DNA from: Acidobacteriaceae bacterium | GTDB lineage: Bacteria > Acidobacteriota > Terriglobia > Terriglobales > Acidobacteriaceae | DNA: 64,000 bases | Assembly (NCBI GenBank): GCA_003132445.1 | Contig: PKXU01000094.1 | Location: 1-64,000 of the forward strand | Direction of reading: 5' to 3' | Shown here: positions 32,393 through 41,270 of the stretch, piece after piece | How the letters are laid out: every line of letters starts with the position of its first letter | Position numbering within the stretch: position 1 is the stretch's first letter | Translations under genes and position numbers: made by a program | The notes under the pieces: generated by a model | Seen by the model: the letters and a program-made list of their open reading frames with translations, nothing else | Told to the model about the DNA's origin: nothing | The model's database searches: none

Positions 32393-32455
32393 GTGTGGCG
32401 TGGAAGCCGCCGAGCTTCGCTCGGCCGGACGGGCGAGGGCGCCCGTCCCCACATG
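32393..32455. repeat. Dispersed double-hairpin element, copy 3
   Basis: Starts GTGTGGCGTGGAAGCC, then GCCGAGCTTCGCTCGGC (32409-32425), then GGACGGGCGAGGGCGCCCGTCC, and CCACATGG. It separates the sigma factor gene from its anti-sigma gene and lies in what would otherwise be the anti-sigma leader. Confidence 0.85.
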
Positions 32456-32487
32456 GTCCGTTGGTGGTGACCGATGAAGGTGCGACG

Positions 32488-33435
32488 ATGAAATGTGAAT
32501 GGGTTCGAGAAAATATCGTGCTTCTGGTTTATGGCGAATTGGCGGATGACGCCCGCCACGAACTGGAGCAACACGTGGCCCGCTGCGCCGACTGCGCAGC
32601 CGAACTGAAGGCCGAGCAGGAATTTCACGCTCTGCTGGCGCAGGATCGCGCGGCCGAACCTTCTCCCAATCTGGTGGCGGCTTCCCGCATGCGCCTTCAG
32701 GAAGGGCTGGAGACGGCTAAGCAAGGCAGCGTCTGGAACCGCGTGGCCTTCGACCCAGCCAACTGGCTGCGGCAAGTGCGCTTCTCGCCGGCGCTGGCAT
32801 CAGCAATTTTGATTCTCGGCTTTGCCGGCGGAGTTACGGCTACCTACAAGCTTTACGGATCAAGGCCTATCACTACTGCCGGCGTTGCAAGCACGGCGAG
32901 TTCTAGTTCCATTCCAACGGAAGCTTCGATTACAGGCATCAGTTCAATCGTGCAGCAGCCCGGCACAGACCAGATCAGCATCAAGTACAACACCGTTTCG
33001 ACGCAGGAAGCGCAGGGGTCGCTGAACGATCAACAGATCCAGCAATTGCTGCTCTATGCCGCGCGCAACAACTACAACACTGGCGTGCGATTCGACTCGG
33101 TCGACCTGCTGGCCCAGCGCTCGGGCGACATGCAGGTGCGCGAAGCACTGATTTATGCGTTGCAAAACGACACCAATCCAGGAGTGCGCTTGAAGTCGCT
33201 GAGCGCGCTGGGCAATTACGTCAAGAACGACACGAATGTGCGCGACGCGGTGTTGCGGGCTCTGGTGAACGATACGAATTCCGGAGTGCGGATTGAGGCG
33301 CTGCGGCTCATCGAGCCGGTGAAGGCCGACGGGAGCGTGCGCGGAGTGCTGATGGCCCTGGCCGCGAAAGATCAGAGCACGTACATCAAATCCCAGGCCC
33401 GGACCATGCTGGCGCAACTTCCGGAGATTGATTAG
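32488..33435 (+). CDS. Membrane anti-sigma factor with zinc finger and HEAT-like repeats
   Basis: 315 residues. The N-terminus is a zf-HC2 anti-sigma domain: Cys3, His29, Cys33 and Cys36 in MKCEWV...HVARCADC. One membrane helix spans about 101-118 (PALASAILILGFAGGVTA). The periplasmic part has a Ser/Thr-rich linker and then, from about 190, repeated helices of HEAT type with the recurrent pattern GVRFDSVDLL, VREALIYALQND, GVRLKSLSAL, VRDAVLRALVND and GVRIEALRLI. It probably holds the sigma factor at the membrane and reads a periplasmic signal through the repeats. GAAGG precedes the ATG at 32488. Confidence 0.9.
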   Translation: MKCEWVRENIVLLVYGELADDARHELEQHVARCADCAAELKAEQEFHALLAQDRAAEPSPNLVAASRMRLQEGLETAKQGSVWNRVAFDPANWLRQVRFSPALASAILILGFAGGVTATYKLYGSRPITTAGVASTASSSSIPTEASITGISSIVQQPGTDQISIKYNTVSTQEAQGSLNDQQIQQLLLYAARNNYNTGVRFDSVDLLAQRSGDMQVREALIYALQNDTNPGVRLKSLSALGNYVKNDTNVRDAVLRALVNDTNSGVRIEALRLIEPVKADGSVRGVLMALAAKDQSTYIKSQARTMLAQLPEID

Positions 33436-33446
33436 CAGAACTTGGT

Positions 33447-33487
33447 TAACAGAATCTGAGCAACAGAAACTGAGTAACAGAAATTCG
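33447..33487. repeat. 14-bp tandem repeat, about three copies
   Basis: TAACAGAATCTGAG, CAACAGAAACTGAG and TAACAGAAATTCG lie in direct succession between the anti-sigma gene and the DUF4097 gene. Confidence 0.75.
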
Positions 33488-33495
33488 ATAGACAA

Positions 33496-34755
33496 ATGTG
33501 TTCAGAAATATCGCACATGAATTCGAGAATGGAGTTGCAATTGAAACACGCGCTACAAATCGTCGGGCTGGCCGGTGTGCTGGCTCTGCTTGCGCCACTG
33601 GGCTTTGTTCTGTCGGCCCAGGCGCAGGAAACACATGTATCCCGCGAAGGTGGAACCTGGGGTCAGGAGATTACGGGCTCGCTAGCGGCGGTCAGGAATT
33701 TGCGGATCAAAGTTGACATGGGATCCGTCGTGGTGCACGGCAGCCAGCAGCAGGGCATCAGTTATGTCGTTCATACGCACTTCGGCAATTCTTCGGAACA
33801 GGATGCGCGGCGACAGTTCGAGCAGTACAAAATCACCGCATACGTAAAGGGCGACACGGCCTGGGTCGTGGGCGACTGGCAGGGTGGAAGACGGCCTCGA
33901 CATTTTTCCGGCGAATTCAACATCACCGTACCCCGCGAAATGGCGCTGGTGAAGCTCGAAACCGACGGAGGTAATGTGGAAACCACGGGAGTCGCTGGCC
34001 GGGTCGAAGCGGGAAGTGGCGGCGGTAGCATGCACCTCGACGATATCGGCGGTGGCGTTTACGCTGAGACCGGAGGCGGCTCGATCGATGTCGGCACTGT
34101 TAACGGTGACTTGGGACTGCATACGGGCGGGGGACCGATCGAAGTGCATCGCGCCAACGGCAAGGTTATAGCGGAAACTGGCGGAGGTAGCGTCGAAATT
34201 CAGTCCTGCGGGCAGGGCGCGGTCGTTGAGACTGGGGGTAGCAACATTACCGTGCGTCACTGCAACGGAAAGGTCAAGGTCTCGACCGGCGGCGGCAGCG
34301 TGGATCTCAGTGATATTGGCGGACCCGCGGACATTGAAACCGGAGGCGGCAGCATCAAGTTGTCCTCTGCGAAAGGTCACGTGCATGCGGAAACCGGGGG
34401 CGGCGGCATTGAGCTTTTAGGGGTGCCTTCTGCGCGGGCGGAGACGGGAGCGGGCGGGATCACGGTGAAATTGGTGAATACAGGTGGTGAGCGTCACGAT
34501 TCCGATCTGGAAACTGGCGCCGGCGACATCACGGTGTATCTCGCTTCCGACGTCGCGGTGAACGTACGCGCGAGTGTGGATATGGGCAACGGACACCACA
34601 TCACTTCTGATTTTCCCGATATCCGCATCGGTAGCGAAGGCGATAAATGGGGTCCAAAGACACTGACTGCCGAGGGCAAGCTAAATGGCGGAGGCCCCGC
34701 GCTGAAGGTCCACACCTCGACTGGTGACATCTGCTTTAAGCGAGCCAGTCATTAA
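33496..34755 (+). CDS. Secreted DUF4097-type beta-repeat protein
   Basis: Up to 419 residues. A signal peptide (HALQIVGLAGVLALLAPLGF to about residue 45, ending AQAQE) precedes a long right-handed beta-repeat domain of the DUF4097/DUF4098 kind. The motif ETGGGS(I/V) recurs about every 17-20 residues (for example YAETGGGSIDVG, IAETGGGSVEIQ, IETGGGSIKLS, HAETGGGGIELL). The end has TSTGDICFKRASH. Such proteins are exported and often lie beside envelope-stress sigma factors. The start could be 33496, 33517 or 33529; none has a strong ribosome site. It is the third gene of the sigma factor operon. Confidence 0.85.
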   Translation: MCSEISHMNSRMELQLKHALQIVGLAGVLALLAPLGFVLSAQAQETHVSREGGTWGQEITGSLAAVRNLRIKVDMGSVVVHGSQQQGISYVVHTHFGNSSEQDARRQFEQYKITAYVKGDTAWVVGDWQGGRRPRHFSGEFNITVPREMALVKLETDGGNVETTGVAGRVEAGSGGGSMHLDDIGGGVYAETGGGSIDVGTVNGDLGLHTGGGPIEVHRANGKVIAETGGGSVEIQSCGQGAVVETGGSNITVRHCNGKVKVSTGGGSVDLSDIGGPADIETGGGSIKLSSAKGHVHAETGGGGIELLGVPSARAETGAGGITVKLVNTGGERHDSDLETGAGDITVYLASDVAVNVRASVDMGNGHHITSDFPDIRIGSEGDKWGPKTLTAEGKLNGGGPALKVHTSTGDICFKRASH

Positions 34756-34768
34756 GCCCCAGTCGACA

Positions 34769-34824
34769 GTGTGACAGTCTTTCGTGTGACAGCTCTTAAA
34801 AACGTGTGACAGCTCTTAAAAAAA
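34769..34824. repeat. 20-bp tandem repeat, about 2.7 copies
   Basis: GTGTGACAGCTCTTAAAAAC and GTGTGACAGCTCTTAAAAAA follow a shorter GTGTGACAGTCTTTC. They lie in the spacer before the PDZ protein gene. Confidence 0.8.
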
Positions 34825-34858
34825 TGAGATCTGCAAAACCAAGCGAGGGGGTCAAGCC

Positions 34859-35995
34859 ATGCGGACATTCGTTGTGGCAAGCGTCATAATATTTCCGTTG
34901 CTGGTGGGCTTTTCGCACGCAACCCAGAACGGGTCGCTCGACTCGGCTGAAAATCCCGTAGCCTTCGCCAGCGAAGAAGAAGGCAGCAGCGGACATCTGG
35001 GCGTCAGCGTGGCCGACGTGAGTGCGGAGAGGCTCAGCACTTTGAAATTGAGTGAGGAGAAGGGGGTTGAGGTGACGGTGGTCGATCAGGATGCTCCTGC
35101 GGGCAAGGCAGGCATTAAGGAGCACGATGTCATCCTCACTATGAATGGTACCGCTATCGAGAGCGCTGCGCAGCTGCGCCGCATGATTCGCGAGACTCCG
35201 CCTGGACGTGTGGTGACTTTAGGCTTGAGTCGCGGCGGACAACCCGTGACGATCAAAGTTCAGCTTGAGGCCGGAGAAAAAGACGATTCCATGTTCGGCC
35301 CAGACATGAAGGATTTTCATATCAAGATTCCAGCCATTCATATTCCGGACATCGACATTCCGTCGATGAATATGGTCGTGGTGACCTCCTCGGCGCGCAG
35401 TGGCTTGACGGTGGAAAATATCACTGCGCAACTGGGCGAATTTTTCGGCGTGAAAAATGGCAACGGCGTTCTGGTACGTGCCGTCGAAAAAGGCAGCCGA
35501 GCGGACAAAGCCGGCTTCCGCGCCGGAGACGTGATCGTGAAGGTCAATGGCCAGTCTGTGCACGACACTGGTGATTTCACCCATGCTGTGCGGTCGCGCA
35601 ACGGCGCCGCAGTCAGCGTGTGGGTGATTCGCGACAAAAAAGAACAAAACCTAAATCTGGCTCTGCCCGACAACAAGGAATCTGGAGACTTGCTGGAAGA
35701 GGAGGGCTTCCATGGTCCGCTGATTGACGCTGAATCCGCCGTTGAATTAAGCCAGTTGCAACAATATGTCGCTAAATTGCGACCTGAGATGGAACTTGCC
35801 GCCGAGGATGCTCGCACATCCGTGAGGGAGCTTCGTAACGACCTCTGTCGCGAGCAGCGTCAATTGCGCCAGCAGGCTGAGAAACTTAGGAATCAGTCCC
35901 ATCTGCAAGAGCAGCAACTCAGGAAGGACCAGCAAAAATTGCGGATGCAATTGGATCCACTGCGCCAGGAATGGGAGCACTGGACAGAGATTTAG
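34859..35995 (+). CDS. Exported protein with two PDZ domains and a C-terminal coiled coil
   Basis: 378 residues. A signal peptide (VASVIIFPLLVGFSHATQ) leads to PDZ domain 1 (about 45-140: SSGHLGVSVADVSAERL, DAPAGKAGIKEHDVILTMNG) and PDZ domain 2 (about 185-275: GSRADKAGFRAGDVIVKVNG). The linker repeats IHIPDIDIPSMN. The last 90 residues are a Gln/Arg-rich coiled coil (QLRQQAEKLRNQ). There is no protease domain, so it may be a scaffold or a client-binding partner of a periplasmic protease. GAGGGGG precedes the ATG. It is the fourth gene after the sigma factor, suggesting a role in envelope stress. Confidence 0.85.
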   Translation: MRTFVVASVIIFPLLVGFSHATQNGSLDSAENPVAFASEEEGSSGHLGVSVADVSAERLSTLKLSEEKGVEVTVVDQDAPAGKAGIKEHDVILTMNGTAIESAAQLRRMIRETPPGRVVTLGLSRGGQPVTIKVQLEAGEKDDSMFGPDMKDFHIKIPAIHIPDIDIPSMNMVVVTSSARSGLTVENITAQLGEFFGVKNGNGVLVRAVEKGSRADKAGFRAGDVIVKVNGQSVHDTGDFTHAVRSRNGAAVSVWVIRDKKEQNLNLALPDNKESGDLLEEEGFHGPLIDAESAVELSQLQQYVAKLRPEMELAAEDARTSVRELRNDLCREQRQLRQQAEKLRNQSHLQEQQLRKDQQKLRMQLDPLRQEWEHWTEI

Positions 35996-36019
35996 TGTGA
36001 GCGTGAAGGCAATCTGGTA

Positions 36020-37510
36020 CTACTGGCAACTGGAAGTGGCGAGCGCGATATTCGCCAGGCATACACAATTTCGGCCCGCTTGTTTCGCCGCATAGAGTCC
36101 ACTGTCCGCCGCTCGGACGATTTCGTCGCGAGTTTTGCCATGAGCCGGGAAGGCCGCGACTCCCGCGCTGATGGTGATGGTTCTGGGCACTCCCGGGAAC
36201 TGAAAACTCTCAACCAGCCGGCGTAATTTATCAGCGATAGCGACAGCCTGGTGGGTGGTGATTTGGGTTAGCAGGATGGCGAACTCTTCCCCGCCATAGC
36301 GGCACACAACATCAATCTTGCGCAGTTGCTGATGGAAGAGTGAAGAGACTTGCCGCAGCACCTCGTCGCCAAGAAGGTGCCCAAACTCATCGTTCAGCTG
36401 CTTGAACTGATCAATATCCGCCATGATTACAGCCATCCCTGTGCCGTAGCGGCGGGCCCGATCGATTTCTTCCAGGATCCGCAGTTCGAAGAAACGACGA
36501 TTGAAAATGCCGGTTAGGCCATCCAGATATGCCAGTTGTTTGACGCGCTCGATATAGTGCGCATTCTGAATCGAATTGGCGCAAATGTCGGCAACCGATT
36601 CGAGCGATTGCAGTTCACTCTCCCGGAAGGCGTTTCGCTCCGAGCTATGCAGGGTGAGTACTCCAAGCGTTTGCCCAAAGGAAATCAGCGGGATGCTCAT
36701 GCGTGACGCGGATTCCCGGAAAAGCCTAAGCGGCTCAGGCATTCCGCTTAAATCTTTCTCGATGATGGTGCCGCTGCTTGAGATCACGCACGCCCAAGGC
36801 TCCTGGTTGACGGGGAAACGGCCACCCGGCGGAATGCAGGGAGTAAGCGTCCCCTGGTGCGCCCGCATGACCAGGTCGCCCTCCTCGCGCAGAAGAAGCG
36901 AGACGTGCGACACCTGAAAAGCTTTTTGAATCACCGCACATACACGAACCAGAAGATCTTCCAGTTCCATGACAGCTGTGCTCTGCTGCGCGATCGTGTT
37001 GATGGCTTCCAGTTGCCGCGCCCGCTGCCGCTCCAGAGAGTACAATCGCGCATTTTGCAGCGCGATGGATGCCTGTGTTGAAAATAATGTCAGCAACTCA
37101 ATGGTTTCTCGATCGAAGTAATCGAGGCGATCGCTTTGGCAGTCGAGTACGCCCACCACTTCATCGCGTGCCATGAGAGGAATTGCCAACTCTGAGCGGG
37201 TGGATTGCGCTGCACAAATGTAGCGCGGATCCTCGCTCACGTCAGGGGTATACACCGGTTGCCTTTTCAAAACCGAAGCTCCGGTGATCCCTTCGTGCCA
37301 TCCTAAGGAAATCGCATCCTTGCCGGGATCCCAGCCGATCTGCGAACGAACGCGTAACTGTTGAGCCTCCTTGTCGAGCAGAAGGATGGCCACGTTCGGC
37401 AGATGAAAATAATCGCGCGCGATCGCCAGGATTCTCTGCAGCACCTCGTCCAAATCAAAGGTGGAGAGCACCGCCTGGCCCGCGTCAAATAGCACCGCGA
37501 GTTTCGGCAT
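36020..37510 (-). CDS. Diguanylate cyclase with two GAF domains
   Basis: 496 residues: GAF domain 1 (about 1-155, with DAGQAVLSTFDLDEVLQRI), GAF domain 2 (about 170-315), then a GGDEF domain (about 325-490). The active site is GGEEF in CRYGGEEFAILL, and RKID five residues before it fits the inhibitory I-site R-x-x-D, so product inhibition is likely. It would make cyclic di-GMP in the cytoplasm in response to ligands of the GAF domains. The ATG at 37510 is preferred over a TTG at 37549. It converges with the sigma factor operon. Confidence 0.9.
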   Translation of the reverse strand: MPKLAVLFDAGQAVLSTFDLDEVLQRILAIARDYFHLPNVAILLLDKEAQQLRVRSQIGWDPGKDAISLGWHEGITGASVLKRQPVYTPDVSEDPRYICAAQSTRSELAIPLMARDEVVGVLDCQSDRLDYFDRETIELLTLFSTQASIALQNARLYSLERQRARQLEAINTIAQQSTAVMELEDLLVRVCAVIQKAFQVSHVSLLLREEGDLVMRAHQGTLTPCIPPGGRFPVNQEPWACVISSSGTIIEKDLSGMPEPLRLFRESASRMSIPLISFGQTLGVLTLHSSERNAFRESELQSLESVADICANSIQNAHYIERVKQLAYLDGLTGIFNRRFFELRILEEIDRARRYGTGMAVIMADIDQFKQLNDEFGHLLGDEVLRQVSSLFHQQLRKIDVVCRYGGEEFAILLTQITTHQAVAIADKLRRLVESFQFPGVPRTITISAGVAAFPAHGKTRDEIVRAADSGLYAAKQAGRNCVCLANIALATSSCQ

Positions 37511-37598
37511 GGTGGAACGAATTGTACGAAGCGGAATAGCGGTTACCAAGGTTCCGAAAGTAACCGTGGTTCTGGACTCGCCGTCACTTAAATCTGGG

Positions 37599-37802
37599 CT
37601 ATCTCCACCTTCTCGCCGTCCTGATCAATCCATAGGCCACGACACAAAAAAAGAAATCCACAAGCGTTCCCAAGTCCAATTGGAAGGGGTGGTGCCGCGC
37701 TGCCGGTGGCAAGGAGGGAACCAGGACGAAGTAAACCACGTTGCCTAATATGATCGCCAGCAGAGCCTGAAGAAAATTGACCAGCACCGTTGGTTTAGAC
37801 AC
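37599..37802 (-). CDS. 67-residue two-helix membrane protein
   Basis: Starts at GTG with AGGAGAT six bases upstream, a very clear ribosome site. The product SKPTVLVNFLQALLAIILG has one helix, then NVVYFVLVPSLPPAARHHPF and a second helix DLGTLVDFFFCVVAYGLI, ending in a basic RTARRWR. Two membrane segments separated by a Pro-rich loop recall small membrane proteins common in Acidobacteria; the function is unknown. A longer in-frame reading antisense to recG is a shadow. It is divergent from recG. Confidence 0.75.
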   Translation of the reverse strand: MSKPTVLVNFLQALLAIILGNVVYFVLVPSLPPAARHHPFQLDLGTLVDFFFCVVAYGLIRTARRWR

Positions 37803-37949
37803 CGCGGATCTCCTGCGAGTTTCGTCCGACGCGATTCCAATCCAATCAAGGGACTGCCGCGCCTTATCTATCTTGTGCCTGCGTGCTTCTGCAAGCGGGC
37901 GCGGGTTGCCTCCTGCTACCATTCTGTTGCCGCGCCACGGAACCTTAGC

Positions 37950-40178
37950 ATGCTCGAACTTTCCACCCCGGTTCAATATGTCAAGGGCGTTGGTCCGCGT
38001 ATCGGCGAAGTCCTCGCTGGCAAGGGAATTCACACGGTCGGCGATCTGCTTCATTATCTTCCTTTTCGTTATGAAGACCGTTTGAATCCGCGCGGAATTT
38101 CCGAACTGCGGCCCGGAGAAATGGCTACCGTTGTGGGAGAAATACGAAATTCTGGATTGTTCCGCACCCGCAGCATTCCTATCTTCCAACTTACCGTCGG
38201 CCAAGGGCGCGCGCGCCTGCGCTGCCTGTGGTTCAATGCTACGTACTTGCGCGACAAGTTTATTCCAGGCCAGATGATCGCGCTGTATGGCAAGGTCGAG
38301 GAGGATCAGCGTAGCCGGGAGCTCCAAATCGTTCAGCCTCAATTCGAGATTCTGGGTGATTCGGGCGGCTCTGGCGAGAGTGGCGCCGAAAAGAAAGCCG
38401 CCGAGTCGCTCGAGATCGGCCGCATCGTCCCCATTTATGAGGCGATCGGTAAACTTACTCCGCGCTGGTTCCGGCGCGCGATTCGCACTGCGCTCGATAA
38501 TCTGACTCCGGAACTGGCAGACCCGATTCCGGCGGCAGTGCGCGCCCATCTCGGGCTGATTTCACCGCGGGCCGCGCTCTGGAACGCGCATTGGCCCGAG
38601 CCGGGAGAAAGTTTCGAGGATTTGCAGTCATCCCGCACGCCAGCTCACATCCGAATGATTTTTGACGAACTGTTTTTCGTGGAACTGGGACTGGAGCTAA
38701 AGCGACGCCAGCAGAAGGCGCAGACTGGAATCGCATTCCGACTGGATGATCGAGCGCGAGCGGCAATTAAAAAGATTCTGCCTTTCCATCCCACGCCCGC
38801 TCAGAAACGGGTGCTGAAGGAAATTGCCGCAGACATGGAAAAGCCGTACCCAATGCGACGTTTGCTGCAGGGAGATGTGGGATCCGGGAAGACAATTGTA
38901 GCCTTCGAAGCGGCTATCATCGCGATTGAGAATGGCTGCCAGGTAGCGCTCATGGCTCCCACAGAAATTCTTGCTCAACAGCACTATTTTTCTGCCAGGC
39001 GGCTCTTGGAGAATGCGGGGTACCGCATCGTTCTCCTTACCGGTTCGCTCGAATCCGACCGCAAACGCGAGGTCCGTCGACATATCTCGCAAGGGAACGC
39101 CCAGCTCGTGATTGGCACGCACGCCCTGCTGGAAGAGAAAGTCGAGTTCGACAAGCTCGGGCTGGTTATCGTGGATGAGCAGCATCGTTTCGGAGTGTTG
39201 CAGCGGCTGAAGTTGATGAGGAAATCGGGGGATGGTGAAGACAGCCGCCGAGCTTCGCTCGGCCGGACGGGCGAGGGCGCCCGTCCCGACACAAACCTTC
39301 ATCCTCAAACAGATTCGGAACCTGCCGAGCCGGATGTTTTGGTAATGACGGCTACGCCAATCCCGCGCACGCTGGCTTTGACGCTCTACGGAGATCTCGA
39401 TCTCAGCGTGCTCGACGAACTGCCGCCCGGGCGCACACCGATTGCGACTCACTGTGTGGCCGACGATCAGTCGCCGAGAGTGTGGGAGTTCGTCCGCAAG
39501 CAGGTGGCTGCCGGACATCAGGCCTACGTGGTCTATCCCGTGATTGCAGAAAGCGAGGAGAGCGAGCTCAAGGCTGCAATCAAAATGTACCGCGAGCTAA
39601 GCGGCAAGATTTTCGCCGATCTCAAAGTGGGACTGCTCCATGGCCGCCTCGACCCGAAACTGAAAGAGCAAGTCATGCGCATGTTTCAGAGAGGCGAGCT
39701 GCAGATTCTGGTTGCTACCACTGTCATCGAAGTTGGTGTAGACGTGCCCAACGCGACGGTGATGGTGATCGAGCACGCCGAGCGCTTTGGCCTGGCGCAG
39801 CTTCACCAGCTGCGTGGGCGCATCGGCCGCGGCGGCGCCAAATCTTACTGCATCCTGATGACAGGCGGCAAAGTGGGCGAAGAAGGCCAGCGACGACTCG
39901 ACGCGATGGTGAAAACCAACGACGGTTTCAAGATCGCTGAACTCGACCTCGAACTGCGCGGTCCGGGCGAATTCTTTGGTACACGCCAGGCTGGGCTGCC
40001 GAGCTTCCGCGTCGCCAATCTCATCCGCGATGCCAAATTACTCGAGGCCGCGAAACGCGAGGCTGCCGCCGTAATTGCCGGCCCCAACGCCGAAATTTCA
40101 GCCGAAGAAATCAGCCGCGCTCTCGTTCACATGCGAGCGCGCTGGCAACACACCTACGGACTGGTTGAAGTAGGGTAA
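37950..40178 (+). CDS. recG: ATP-dependent DNA helicase RecG
   Basis: 742 residues; reverses stalled replication forks and branch-migrates Holliday junctions. The wedge/OB part starts LSTPVQYVKGVGPRIGEVL. Helicase motifs are RLLQGDVGSGKTIVAF (Walker A), VIVDEQHRFGV (DExH), MTATPIPRTL (III), LLHGRLDPKLKEQVM and the TRG region ATTVIEVGVDVPNATVM, HAERFGLAQLHQLRGRIGRG. Between motifs II and III about 30 extra residues (KSGDGEDSRRASLGRTGEG and following) are encoded by a palindromic repeat element and its flank. The ATG at 37950 gives the conserved N-terminus; an earlier start at 37875 adds unrelated residues. Confidence 0.95.
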   Translation: MLELSTPVQYVKGVGPRIGEVLAGKGIHTVGDLLHYLPFRYEDRLNPRGISELRPGEMATVVGEIRNSGLFRTRSIPIFQLTVGQGRARLRCLWFNATYLRDKFIPGQMIALYGKVEEDQRSRELQIVQPQFEILGDSGGSGESGAEKKAAESLEIGRIVPIYEAIGKLTPRWFRRAIRTALDNLTPELADPIPAAVRAHLGLISPRAALWNAHWPEPGESFEDLQSSRTPAHIRMIFDELFFVELGLELKRRQQKAQTGIAFRLDDRARAAIKKILPFHPTPAQKRVLKEIAADMEKPYPMRRLLQGDVGSGKTIVAFEAAIIAIENGCQVALMAPTEILAQQHYFSARRLLENAGYRIVLLTGSLESDRKREVRRHISQGNAQLVIGTHALLEEKVEFDKLGLVIVDEQHRFGVLQRLKLMRKSGDGEDSRRASLGRTGEGARPDTNLHPQTDSEPAEPDVLVMTATPIPRTLALTLYGDLDLSVLDELPPGRTPIATHCVADDQSPRVWEFVRKQVAAGHQAYVVYPVIAESEESELKAAIKMYRELSGKIFADLKVGLLHGRLDPKLKEQVMRMFQRGELQILVATTVIEVGVDVPNATVMVIEHAERFGLAQLHQLRGRIGRGGAKSYCILMTGGKVGEEGQRRLDAMVKTNDGFKIAELDLELRGPGEFFGTRQAGLPSFRVANLIRDAKLLEAAKREAAAVIAGPNAEISAEEISRALVHMRARWQHTYGLVEVG
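39247..39290 (+). repeat. Dispersed double-hairpin element, copy 4, inside recG
   Basis: GCCGAGCTTCGCTCGGC and then GGACGGGCGAGGGCGCCCGTCC, followed by CGACACA. Nearly identical to copies 3 and 5 but lying within the recG frame, read there as SRRASLGRTGEGARPD. Confidence 0.88.
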
Positions 40179-40280
40179 CGAGTTCGCTTCGCCCTAATCC
40201 GTCACGCTGAAAGCGAGATACTGCTGCTGGACTCGGACCCATTTTCTTAGAGCGGGATGGCGTCGTATCATAAAGTAGAC

Positions 40281-40502
40281 ATGGCTTACCCCATCAAAAT
40301 CTGTGCTGCTTGCGGGGAGGAATTCGAGCTGAAGCCGAACAAGCCCGGCTTTGCCAACCGCTGCCCGGACTGCAGTACTCCCGAGGAAACTACCACGACG
40401 TCGAAGCGCCCGATGGACGCCGTCGAGCGCAAGAGCGCGAGTGAAGCGAATGCAGCTCGCCGGCAAGCGATGCGCGATCTGCTATACCGCAAAGATAGCT
40501 AA
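40281..40502 (+). CDS. Small zinc-ribbon protein
   Basis: 73 residues starting MAYPIKICAACGEEF. Two C-x2-C pairs (CAAC at about 9-12 and CPDC at about 30-33) make a zinc ribbon; the second half is charged and helical with AVERKSASEANAARRQAM. Such proteins may bind nucleic acid or act in ribosome or RNA polymerase contacts; the role is unknown. It follows recG by about 100 bases. The ATG at 40281 is preferred over 40257 because the ribbon starts there. Confidence 0.7.
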   Translation: MAYPIKICAACGEEFELKPNKPGFANRCPDCSTPEETTTTSKRPMDAVERKSASEANAARRQAMRDLLYRKDS

Positions 40503-40691
40503 TCGTCCCCAGGCGTTGGTTACAGCGCCGCCAGGAAGCTGACAGCCCTGCTCCTCGACCTGGTGTGCCTCAGCCCTTATCCAAGAGCGGCGCTTCACCC
40601 GTAGATATAGTCCATACGATGCGTAGCAACCCGCATCACGGAACACGTTCCACATTCAGGTAAGCCGGGGCGCTTCCCTGGTCGCCGCCAC

Positions 40692-41270
40692 TCATCTGCG
40701 GTCGTGCCGCTCGAATTCTCGAACTTCTCTAGCGCTTCGGACTACGCCGTTTATTGGTTGGGCTCCGAAATGTGCAGGCGCATCCCCTGAGAAGGTCATC
40801 TGGATATTCGAGTAGGTGACACTATCACCCCCTGTGATGTCGATTTGGACGCTAGAGGATGCGCCAAAGGGCGGAGGGAAGACTCCGTTCGCAGTGATGA
40901 TCGCCGTACCCGTCACTCGAAAACCGTTGGTGAGTGGTTCCACGGTGCCGTCGACCAGAGTCACGTGGTGGGTATGCGCATTTCGCGCCTTGGGTGTGTT
41001 CAAGTCTCCGCCTGTTACCCCCAGATCGGAGTGCACCATAGTCAAAGCTGCCGAAAAATCAGCTTTGTCGGGCTCTCCCTTCAACTCCAGCGACCACTCG
41101 CCGCCAATCTGCCACGGTCCAGCAACGCTTGCGGGCGTATTTGCGGGCGTATAGTCCCCGAATACACCACGAAACCTCATGTGTTTCGGAGTTTGGGCCA
41201 GTGCGCTGATGCTTAGCGCCAGCACGAGAACTCCGACATGGGCCGCCTTCCAGAAATGACTACTCTTCAT
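40692..41270 (-). CDS. Secreted protein, hypothetical
   Basis: 192 residues with a signal peptide (AAHVGVLVLALSISALAQT). The mature part is beta-rich and His-rich (KARNAHTHHVTLVDGTVE, FPPPFGASSSVQIDITGG) with no recognised domain. It lies alone in a region of spacers, opposite in strand to the winged-helix TPR gene. Probably a periplasmic or outer-surface protein. Confidence 0.65.
   Translation of the reverse strand: MKSSHFWKAAHVGVLVLALSISALAQTPKHMRFRGVFGDYTPANTPASVAGPWQIGGEWSLELKGEPDKADFSAALTMVHSDLGVTGGDLNTPKARNAHTHHVTLVDGTVEPLTNGFRVTGTAIITANGVFPPPFGASSSVQIDITGGDSVTYSNIQMTFSGDAPAHFGAQPINGVVRSAREVREFERHDRR

Noticed and set aside
37803-38549. Minus-strand extension of the 67-residue membrane protein frame over recG
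   Set aside because: It is antisense to recG; the strong ribosome site marks the short GTG start instead.
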